Assembly (NCBI GenBank): GCA_947177375.1
Contig: CAMWUF010000088.1
Span: 1 to 5,570, forward strand
Direction of reading: 5' to 3'
DNA length: 5,570 nucleotides
Source of the DNA: an uncultured Ruminococcus sp.
Lineage (GTDB): Bacteria > Bacillota > Clostridia > Oscillospirales > Ruminococcaceae
The notes beneath the pieces are model-generated. The model was given only the letters and a program-made list of their open reading frames with translations. It was not told the origin of the DNA and did not search any database. Shown here piece after piece: positions 1 to 4,718 of the stretch. The translations under genes were made by a program, and so were the position numbers. How positions within the stretch are numbered: position 1 is the stretch's first letter; each line of letters starts with the position of its first letter.

Positions 1-23
1 GTTCTGGAACAGTCTCTATTTAG

Positions 24-1973
24 ATGAGAAAAATAAAAATTATGTCGATGTTTTTCACAATGTTGATTGCAATGACAGGGTGTAGTATTCAGATATCTTT
101 TGACGGCAAAAATGACCCACCTGCGGAAACTGAACCTGAAACAACAGAATTAACTATGGAAACAACAGAAATAATTACAGAAACAGAACCCGAAACTGAA
201 ATTAAAATAACTGAAACAACTACTGAAGCAATCCCAGAAACACAGGCTGAAACAGAACCAATTGTAATCGCAGAACCAGTTGCTATGACAGAATCAGTGG
301 AGGAATTCGGATTTACAGATTATGGTGCATCTAATCTTGTCAATTCTGGTATCTGCTGTACAGATGGTCAGAATTATTATTACTGTGATACCAACACAAA
401 AAAATTATATCAAAAAACAGATGGTAATTTTACTGTGCTATCAGATAATTTTTATGGCTATTATTTAAATCTTGCACAGAATATCATTTATTATGCAGAT
501 ACAACGTCAGATAATTTTGTAACTGCTTATGATGTACAAAGTGGTCAGAAACAAGTCATTTGTGGAAAACATGCGTTTGAATTAACACTCTATCAGGATA
601 AGTTATATTTTTCAACAACAGAAGGCAACAGGAAAATTATTTATCGTGTCAATACAGATGGAACAGAATTGGAACAACTCTCTGGTTGTGAAGATTTATG
701 GTATATGACAATTTACAAAGATGTGATTTATTATGTAAATTACGAAAATGAAACCTATGCTATCATGTCTATGAATTTAGATGGCTCAGACTTGAAAACA
801 ATTCATAAATATAATGCTTCTGATTTGTGTATTGCAGAAGATAAAATTTTCTTTGCAGAGAGAGATACCAGATATTTATATTCTATGAATCTTGATGGTT
901 CAAATGTACAGCAATTAAATGCGACTTACAGCCGTTGTATTAATTATATGAATGGACAGCTTTATTATTACGGCAGTAAAGAAAATAATCGTACTATTTA
1001 TAGTTGTGATTTGAATGGAAATATTACAGGAAGATATGCGTCAGGAGCTAAATTTTTAATGCTGATGGGGCAGGAAATTTATTACTATGATTGGGACGAA
1101 CAACTTCATATTTTATCACTAAGTGAAAAATCAGAGTCCGATAATTATATACATGGTACGAATATTACACTTTATCAACAGGAAGAAGTTTTAGCACCTG
1201 TTCGGATTTATCTTGATAGTAACTGGTCTGGATACACGCTTGATGAAAGTACTATTATAAAAGATAATACGATTTGGATGATGACACTTTACTATAATAA
1301 TGCAGAATACCAAATTGTAATAGATTTGACAACAGGAAGAATGACAATTACTTGTTTAGTCAATGACATTCTGCCAACAACTGTTTATTTATATGATAAT
1401 AATAATACTGTTCCTGTGGCTGATACTTCGATACAGCTTTCGGAAGAAGAATTGCGTAGTCTAGCTGAGCATCGTGCAATTTATGATTATTCTGTTAGTG
1501 CATCTATTGTATGCTTTGAATATCATGACTATGATAAAAATGGTACTTATGAAGCATATGCAATTTTAGCTCATACACAAGACGCTGGAAAGGTTAGTGA
1601 AAGTGATTTGCCTGAACCTCAAGAAGTTATGTTCATATCCTCTGATGGAAAAATTACTATCGTTTATCAATGGCAAGATATAGCATTATTTGATTCAGAA
1701 TCTAATAAGAATGCTTATATAGAATATTCCAACAAAGGATTTTTTCTGCCAACTCTTAGTACAGGTTCAATCACTTATAATTTAATGTTCAGTGTAAAAA
1801 ATAATGAACCTTTTCAAATTGAAGACCTTCCAAGACGTGTAGGACTAGATGAAGATGGAAATTTGAGTTATAGTGGTGCATGTACAGCTTGCTATAATAA
1901 TATAGAACATAAACATGTTTTAATTTACCATGATGACACGCAAAGTGTTGAGACAACTATAGTTTATAATTAA
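24..1973 (+). CDS. Surface lipoprotein with Thr/Glu-rich stalk and DUF5050-like beta-propeller
   Basis: This is probably a membrane-anchored extracellular protein of unknown ligand. The N-terminus has basic residues (RKIK), a short hydrophobic core and a lipobox-like AMTGC, which puts the lipidated Cys at residue 20. Residues about 33-88 are a low-complexity Glu/Thr/Pro stalk (repeated TETEPET-like units) that would span the cell wall. Residues about 95-370 hold tyrosine-rich beta-propeller blades with four recurring [IL]Y-x-x-[NDL]xDG-type units near residues 207, 247, 284 and 325, as in DUF5050/LRP-like propeller proteins. The C-terminal 270 residues are unrecognised but contain an acidic loop, DYDKNGTYE at 502-510, that resembles a calcium-binding DxDxNG loop. 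The start is not decided by a ribosome binding site, because none is convincing. ATG 24 is preferred since it supplies the basic n-region; ATG 42 and 48 are alternatives. An in-frame TAG directly precedes the start. No catalytic motif is visible, so a binding or scaffold role is inferred. Confidence 0.85.
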   Translation: MRKIKIMSMFFTMLIAMTGCSIQISFDGKNDPPAETEPETTELTMETTEIITETEPETEIKITETTTEAIPETQAETEPIVIAEPVAMTESVEEFGFTDYGASNLVNSGICCTDGQNYYYCDTNTKKLYQKTDGNFTVLSDNFYGYYLNLAQNIIYYADTTSDNFVTAYDVQSGQKQVICGKHAFELTLYQDKLYFSTTEGNRKIIYRVNTDGTELEQLSGCEDLWYMTIYKDVIYYVNYENETYAIMSMNLDGSDLKTIHKYNASDLCIAEDKIFFAERDTRYLYSMNLDGSNVQQLNATYSRCINYMNGQLYYYGSKENNRTIYSCDLNGNITGRYASGAKFLMLMGQEIYYYDWDEQLHILSLSEKSESDNYIHGTNITLYQQEEVLAPVRIYLDSNWSGYTLDESTIIKDNTIWMMTLYYNNAEYQIVIDLTTGRMTITCLVNDILPTTVYLYDNNNTVPVADTSIQLSEEELRSLAEHRAIYDYSVSASIVCFEYHDYDKNGTYEAYAILAHTQDAGKVSESDLPEPQEVMFISSDGKITIVYQWQDIALFDSESNKNAYIEYSNKGFFLPTLSTGSITYNLMFSVKNNEPFQIEDLPRRVGLDEDGNLSYSGACTACYNNIEHKHVLIYHDDTQSVETTIVYN

Positions 1974-1982
1974 TTATCATTA

Positions 1983-1999
1983 AAAAAATATTATTTTTT
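1983..1999 (+). terminator. Weak A/T-only hairpin after the lipoprotein gene
   Basis: A run of six A, then TA, a short loop, and a matching A plus six T form a 7-bp stem with a 3-nt loop, made only of A-T pairs, 10 nt after the lipoprotein stop. The 3' arm is itself the T tract. It overlaps a perfect 14-bp palindrome TTTTTTGCAAAAAA (1994-2007). It could give weak or bidirectional termination, but it lacks a GC stem, so the assignment is tentative. It may equally be bent DNA upstream of the next promoter. Confidence 0.25.
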
Positions 2000-2009
2000 G
2001 CAAAAAACG

Positions 2010-2039
2010 TTGATAAAATAGCTTTTTTGTGCATATACT
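2010..2039 (+). promoter_or_regulatory. Promoter of the SpoIIID-like gene (sigma-A and/or sigma-E pattern)
   Basis: Two readings overlap. As a housekeeping promoter, TTGATA (2010-2015) and TATACT (2034-2039) each match the consensus at 5 of 6 positions, with an 18-nt spacer. As a sporulation sigma-E promoter, TGATAAA (2011-2017) carries the ATA core of the -35 element and CATATACT (2032-2039) matches CATACAMT at 7 of 8 positions, with a 14-nt spacer. Known spoIIID genes are transcribed by sigma-E, so the second reading is attractive. The sequence alone does not decide. The predicted start is near 2046, leaving a leader of about 60 nt. Confidence 0.55.
2023..2035. repeat. 13-bp direct repeat, left copy (TTTTTTGTGCATA)
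   Basis: This stretch is identical to 2300-2312, 277 bp downstream. The left copy runs into the -10 element of the SpoIIID-like gene; the right copy forms the T tract of its terminator. The pair therefore brackets the whole transcription unit. Part of the match is a T run, so chance cannot be excluded. Confidence 0.6.
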
Positions 2040-2106
2040 CTACAGAATTCTCTTTCAAAAATAATTTTATTATTTTGTTAGAGAAAATAGAACTGGGAGT
2101 GAGGTT

Positions 2107-2280
2107 ATGCACAATCAGACAAGTGATAGAGCTATCATGCTCGGGACGTATATTTTAGAAAATAAAACAACTGTTAGAGCAGCAGCAAAACAATACGGAA
2201 TTTCTAAAAGTACTGTTCATTCAGTTGTAAAAAAGAGAATGGAATTTTTTAACATAAATTACAAAAAGCAACTGTCCTGA
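2107..2280 (+). CDS. Short SpoIIID-like helix-turn-helix regulator, C-terminally truncated
   Basis: This 57-residue protein resembles SpoIIID, the sporulation DNA-binding regulator of mother-cell genes. Residues 8-44 align by eye with the SpoIIID core: RAIMLGTYILENKTTVR (8-24), AAAKQYGISKSTVH (25-38) and VVKKRM (40-45). The NKTTVR and GISKSTVH segments are the family's recognisable helix-turn-helix. Family members usually have about 80-95 residues and a basic C-terminal helix with an RHxRGG-type stretch that takes part in DNA binding. Here the protein ends soon after the helix-turn-helix, and no RHxRGG-like coding sequence was found downstream. The start is supported by GGGAG (2095-2099) 7 nt upstream. 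The gene stands alone with its own promoter and a terminator overlapping its last codons. It could be a paralogue with altered function, a decayed spoIIID, or a naturally short variant, so no symbol is assigned. Confidence 0.75.
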   Translation: MHNQTSDRAIMLGTYILENKTTVRAAAKQYGISKSTVHSVVKKRMEFFNINYKKQLS

Positions 2281-2305
2281 GTTTATGTAAGGGCGGTTGT
2301 TTTTT
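2263..2305 (+). terminator. Intrinsic terminator overlapping the 3' end of the SpoIIID-like gene
   Basis: The arms CAACTGTCCT (2269-2278) and AGGGCGGTTG (2290-2299) form a 10-bp stem with two G-U pairs around an 11-nt loop, followed by six T (2300-2305). An A run at 2263-2267 can extend the pairing with the T tract. The 5' arm codes for the last residues and runs into the TGA stop at 2278-2280, so the gene's 3' end and its terminator are the same sequence. Confidence 0.85.
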
Positions 2306-2312
2306 GTGCATA
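2300..2312. repeat. 13-bp direct repeat, right copy (TTTTTTGTGCATA)
   Basis: This is an exact copy of 2023-2035. It begins with the T tract of the terminator and ends in GTGCATA. The GTGCATA part occurs again at 3925-3931 upstream of the recombinase. Confidence 0.6.
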
Positions 2313-2362
2313 GTTAACAATCTACATATGGAAATGTTGAAACAACGTCCTTGCATAATTTC

Positions 2363-2391
2363 AGTATACGTACTTTAATTTTAAGTATACG
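2363..2391. repeat. AGTATACG direct repeats upstream of the Thg1 operon
   Basis: AGTATACG occurs at 2363-2370 and 2384-2391, with start points 21 bp apart (two helical turns). Each contains the palindrome GTATAC. The flanks are also similar (CCTTGCATAATTT before the first and CCTTTGCAAATTT after the second). The pair sits about 90 bp upstream of the -10 element and could be a paired regulator site. The surrounding non-coding DNA, 2313-2477, has no convincing gene; a 16-codon ATG frame at 2328 lacks a ribosome binding site. Confidence 0.4.
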
Positions 2392-2477
2392 CCTTTGCAA
2401 ATTTTTGATATGTCATGATATATTTTTATGAGAAACGAAGTTCTGTTATTTTGCGAATAGAATTAACATTAAGTTTA

Positions 2478-2486
2478 TGCTATAAT
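2478..2486 (+). promoter_or_regulatory. Extended -10 promoter for the Thg1-like operon
   Basis: TGC directly followed by TATAAT forms a perfect extended -10 element. The -35 position 17 nt upstream reads TAGAAT, a poor match, which the TGn extension would compensate for. The predicted start is about 2493, so the leader is short, and the strong AAAGGAGG (2503-2510) lies just inside it. The pattern suggests a sigma-A promoter, possibly helped or blocked by a factor binding further upstream. Confidence 0.6.
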
Positions 2487-2518
2487 TAGTGTAGTACAGC
2501 AGAAAGGAGGGAATGTTT

Positions 2519-3286
2519 ATGTATGCAAGTCTGGGCGACCGCATGAAAGGCTATGAGCATATCACAAGATATTACCTGACACGCAGAACACCAGTAATCA
2601 TAAGGATTGACGGCAAAGGCTTTCACAGTTTTACAAAGGGATTCAATAAGCCTTTTGATGATATTCTGATAAGCGTTATGCATAATACAATGAAAGAACT
2701 ATGCGAAAATATCGAGGGCTGTGTGATAGGCTATACACAATCTGATGAAATTTCACTTGTACTATGTGATTACCAAAAAATTGACACAGAGCCTTGGTTT
2801 GGAAATGGACTGCTTAAAATTTGCAGTGTTACGGCAAGCATTGCAACATCTGCATTTAATAAGCATTTCAGAAATGCAGTCAAAGGCATAGTAGATAATG
2901 TTTATACGCAACGTATTGACAAGGCTAATTTTGACAGCAGGGCATTTAATATTCCAAAAGATGAAGTAAACAACTACATGATATGGCGACAGCAGGATGC
3001 AATCCGTAACTCCATTGAGGCAACTGCACAGGCATATTTCAGTCAGAAGCAGTTGTGCGGAGTAAATTGTAGTATGGCATTGGAAATGCTTTTGACTGAA
3101 AAAAATATTGACTGGCATAGCTTTCCATTGAGTTTACAGCGTGGAGTATGTTGTATCAGAAAGCCTGTTACAATCAACGAGGGTACAGATAATGAGGCAC
3201 AGAGAATGAAGTGGATGCTTGATACAGAAATACCTGTTTTTAGTGAAAATAGAGCGTATGTTGAGGATTGTATCTGCTTTGAGTAA
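2519..3286 (+). CDS. thg1: Thg1-like protein (tRNA-His guanylyltransferase family, 3'-5' polymerase)
   Basis: This belongs to the Thg1 family, which adds nucleotides to RNA 5' ends in the 3'-5' direction. Bacterial Thg1-like proteins mainly repair 5'-truncated tRNAs rather than add G-1 to tRNA-His, which bacterial genes usually encode. With ATG 2519 as residue 1, the GDRMK segment (6-10) precedes RTPVIIRIDGKGFHSFTK (23-40). D31 and G32 there, and D76 with E77 in YTQSDEISLVL, fit the two-metal palm-domain ligands. WRQQDAIRNSI (156-166) corresponds to the conserved WRQxD helix, but the eukaryotic HINN motif is absent, as expected for a Thg1-like protein. At 255 residues the protein appears full length. 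ATG 2513 is only 2 nt from the GGAGG, while 2519 is 8 nt away, so the latter is chosen. The next gene begins 16 nt after the stop and is probably co-transcribed. Family assignment is strong; the natural RNA substrate is inferred. Confidence 0.93.
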   Translation: MYASLGDRMKGYEHITRYYLTRRTPVIIRIDGKGFHSFTKGFNKPFDDILISVMHNTMKELCENIEGCVIGYTQSDEISLVLCDYQKIDTEPWFGNGLLKICSVTASIATSAFNKHFRNAVKGIVDNVYTQRIDKANFDSRAFNIPKDEVNNYMIWRQQDAIRNSIEATAQAYFSQKQLCGVNCSMALEMLLTEKNIDWHSFPLSLQRGVCCIRKPVTINEGTDNEAQRMKWMLDTEIPVFSENRAYVEDCICFE

Positions 3287-3302
3287 GGAGGATTGAAAAA
3301 AA

Positions 3303-3818
3303 ATGATTGCTTATTTAAGCGTGGAAAAGAATATGATGCATTTCAAAACAGAAGATGACAGCATTGATGTTTATTTTGTTAACAGTGGTTTTGTTGATGA
3401 AATATATAAAATTAACAGTTTTAATAAGGGTATAATCAGTGCGGAAGTAAAGCAGACCAGTGATTTCAGTTATGTACATAGTATGATGTGTGCAGAAATT
3501 AATAGAATCAATTATAATATGTACAGTATACTTGATTTAATGGGTATATCGTCAGAGCCACTGAAGAAAGTAACAAAGGTAAAAGTGAAACATCATAACA
3601 ATAAGAGAGAATACTACTTCAGAAGCTTCCAGAAAAATGAAAAGACATACATTGAAGTGACCTGTAAGAAGAAAAAGTATCGTTCAATACACAATGCGTA
3701 CAATCTAAAGTTGATAGCAACGACAATGCCACAGGATATGGTTAATGAGTATACAGAAGCATTAAATGATTACACTAATTATTGTCGAAATAATTATGAG
3801 AAACCTGAAAATTTTTGA
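3303..3818 (+). CDS. Unrecognised 171-residue basic protein in the Thg1 operon
   Basis: I do not recognise this family. The start ATG is preceded by AAGGAGG (3285-3291), which overlaps the end of the Thg1-like gene, so the two genes are almost certainly one operon. No signal peptide or membrane segment is visible, so the protein is probably cytoplasmic. Residues 1-80 are mixed and mildly acidic, with alternating hydrophobic stretches (IDVYFVNSGFVDEIYKI). Residues 88-130 are strongly basic and read as beta strands (KKVTKVKVKHH, KREYYFRSF, KTYIEVTCKKKKYRS). Residues 131-165 look helical and tyrosine/asparagine-rich. The basic middle could bind nucleic acid, and a distant resemblance to three-strand AP2-like DNA-binding folds is possible but unproven. 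Partnership with the Thg1-like enzyme is suggested only by position. The gene is followed 9 nt later by an intrinsic terminator. Confidence 0.8.
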   Translation: MIAYLSVEKNMMHFKTEDDSIDVYFVNSGFVDEIYKINSFNKGIISAEVKQTSDFSYVHSMMCAEINRINYNMYSILDLMGISSEPLKKVTKVKVKHHNNKREYYFRSFQKNEKTYIEVTCKKKKYRSIHNAYNLKLIATTMPQDMVNEYTEALNDYTNYCRNNYEKPENF

Positions 3819-3821
3819 TTA

Positions 3822-3880
3822 AGGCAATGACCGTCCTGTGCTTGATGCAAAGGGCGGTTACTTTTTTATATAGGCAATGA
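3822..3880. repeat. 9-bp direct repeats AGGCAATGA flanking the operon terminator
   Basis: AGGCAATGA occurs at 3822-3830 and 3872-3880, 50 bp apart start to start, with the terminator hairpin between them. The layout resembles a target-site duplication around a small hairpin element. The repeat is short and the inside lacks terminal inverted repeats apart from the hairpin, so chance is a real alternative. Confidence 0.4.
3828..3867 (+). terminator. Intrinsic terminator of the Thg1-like operon
   Basis: The arms TGACCGTCCT (3828-3837) and AGGGCGGTTA (3851-3860) pair over 10 bp with two G-U pairs, around a 13-nt loop that can form a small inner TGC/GCA pairing. After one C there are six T (3862-3867). 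The arms closely match those of the terminator at 2269-2299. Confidence 0.9.
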
Positions 3881-3883
3881 ATT

Positions 3884-4015
3884 TATGCAAGAGCATAGGT
3901 GAAATTTAGTTTATACCTGTTTTAGTGCATAAAAAGTATAAGAGGGTGATTTATATTTGATATGTAAAATCAGGTGTAAATTATGTCAAGAAAGTAAATT
4001 AAATTTTACACACTG
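3884..4015. promoter_or_regulatory. Dyad- and TGTAAA-rich region upstream of the recombinase, candidate res/operator
   Basis: The non-coding stretch 3868-4073 holds no gene with a ribosome binding site but has repeated structure. TATGC/GCATA flank a 4-nt loop at 3884-3897. TTATAC (3911-3916) faces GTATAA (3936-3941). TGTAAA motifs occur at 3963-3969 and 3975-3981, a weaker AGTAAAT lies at 3993-3999, and an inverted copy is at 4004-4010. CAGGTGTAAA (3971-3980) and TTTACACACTG (4005-4015) form a near-perfect inverted repeat with one extra base. Small serine recombinases commonly recombine at paired dyad sites next to their own gene, so this is a reasonable place for such a site. Binding is inferred. 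Confidence 0.4.
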
Positions 4016-4018
4016 GCA

Positions 4019-4048
4019 TTGCAAAAAATAGGTATACTCAAGTTATAC
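4019..4048 (+). promoter_or_regulatory. Possible promoter of the recombinase gene
   Basis: TTGCAA (4019-4024) and TTATAC (4043-4048) are separated by 18 nt and could form a moderate sigma-A promoter. The -10 half lies in a dyad, GTATA (4032-4036) with TATAC (4044-4048), where a repressor or the recombinase itself could act. Neither box is a strong match. Confidence 0.3.
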
Positions 4049-4073
4049 AGCGTAAAAAGAGGTGATGAAAGAT

Positions 4074-4130
4074 ATGCTTGTGATAGGACAAGTTAGAAAA
4101 TTCAAAAGGAGTGATATAATTTGCAAATAG
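4074..4130 (+). CDS. Possible 18-residue leader peptide overlapping the recombinase start
   Basis: This small frame encodes MLVIGQVRKFKRSDIICK. GAGGTGAT (4059-4066), an eight-base match to the anti-Shine-Dalgarno complement, lies 7 nt before the ATG. An in-frame ATG at 4065 overlaps that site and is unlikely. The peptide's stop TAG (4128-4130) lies 10 nt inside the recombinase gene, in another frame, and the recombinase's own ribosome binding site is inside this frame. The arrangement fits translational coupling. The peptide itself has no recognised function, and the evidence is only the ribosome binding site and the overlap. Confidence 0.35.
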   Translation: MLVIGQVRKFKRSDIICK

Positions 4131-4675
4131 CATATGTAAGAGTGTCTAGCACAGACCAAAACCCTGAAAGACAGGTAAAGGCATTGGAAGTCTATAAGAT
4201 AGACAAGTGGTTCAGTGAGAAAGTCTCAGGCAAGAACACTGACCGACCTAAATTAAAGGAAATGCTTGAATTTGTGCGTGAGGGCGACACAGTTTATGTT
4301 ATGGACTGGAGCAGATTAAGCAGAAGTACAGTTGATTTATTAAGGATTATTGAGGGGCTTGCACATAAGAAAGTCAAACTTGTAAGCATTAAGGAAAATT
4401 TTGATACAAGCACTCCGACAGGGCGACTTATGCTGAACTTGATAGCAGCTATCAATGAATTTGAAAGGCAGAATTTGTTAGAAAGACAGCGTGAGGGAAT
4501 TGAAATAGCAAAAAATCAAGGAAAATACAAGGGCAGACAGCCTAATAAATATAATGAGGAACAACTAAGGGCAGTCATAACAGGCATTGCCAACAAAAAA
4601 ATTACAGTGACAGAAGCATCACGACGCTTAGGAGTGACAAGGGCTACTGTTTACAACATCTTAAAAAAAATATAA
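4121..4675 (+). CDS. Small serine recombinase (Tn3 resolvase / Hin invertase family)
   Basis: This enzyme should cut and rejoin DNA at short dyad sites through a covalent phosphoserine link, in resolution, inversion or integration of an element. Its 184 residues match the usual family length. The catalytic domain begins MQIAYVRVSSTDQN, with nucleophile Ser9 and Arg7 in the RVS motif. The second active-site cluster is DWSRLSRST (62-70), with Arg65 and Arg68. Residues 98-132 form the family's long dimerisation helix, including NEFERQNLLERQREGIEIAK. A C-terminal helix-turn-helix, about 146-183 (EASRRLGVTRATVYNILKK), is the DNA-binding domain. All key residues are present, so it looks active. The start is TTG, supported by AAAGGAGTGAT (4105-4115) and by the conserved N-terminus; no in-frame ATG fits. 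The HNH-like gene starts 43 nt downstream in the same direction. Whether it resolves, inverts or mobilises DNA cannot be told here. Confidence 0.95.
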   Translation: MQIAYVRVSSTDQNPERQVKALEVYKIDKWFSEKVSGKNTDRPKLKEMLEFVREGDTVYVMDWSRLSRSTVDLLRIIEGLAHKKVKLVSIKENFDTSTPTGRLMLNLIAAINEFERQNLLERQREGIEIAKNQGKYKGRQPNKYNEEQLRAVITGIANKKITVTEASRRLGVTRATVYNILKKI

Positions 4676-4686
4676 TATGAAAGGAA

Positions 4687-4704
4687 GCTGATTTTTTAAT
4701 CAGC
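4687..4704 (+). other. Perfect 7-bp hairpin in the leader of the HNH-like gene
   Basis: GCTGATT (4687-4693) and AATCAGC (4698-4704) pair perfectly around a TTTT loop in the 43-nt gap between recombinase and HNH-like gene. An AAGGAA ribosome binding-like stretch lies immediately before it, and the ATG lies 14 nt after it. The gene has no good site close to its ATG. The hairpin may bring the upstream site nearer or modulate translation; there is no T tract after it, so it is not a standard terminator. Confidence 0.5.
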
Positions 4705-4718
4705 ACAGGTAAAGAAAG

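Noticed and set aside
1..27. Possible end of an upstream gene overlapping the lipoprotein start (frame ending TGA at 25-27, or TAG at 21-23)
   Set aside because: Only eight or fewer codons are visible, so a gene end cannot be told from chance stops.
1994..2007. Palindrome TTTTTTGCAAAAAA as an operator
   Set aside because: It is mostly homopolymer runs, expected in AT-rich intergenic DNA; it is kept only as context for the weak hairpin.
2328..2378. 16-codon ATG frame upstream of the Thg1-like gene
   Set aside because: There is no ribosome binding site and no recognisable sequence.
2486..2683. Minus-strand 65-codon open frame
   Set aside because: It lies over the start of the Thg1-like gene, has no family resemblance and is a shadow of the real gene.
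2762..3118. Minus-strand 118-codon open frame
   Set aside because: It is fully inside the Thg1-like gene, Cys-rich and without family features, as expected for an antisense shadow.
3868..4073. tRNA or structured riboswitch in the recombinase leader
   Set aside because: No T-loop-like GGTTCGA, acceptor pairing or known riboswitch core was seen; the repeats fit protein binding sites better.
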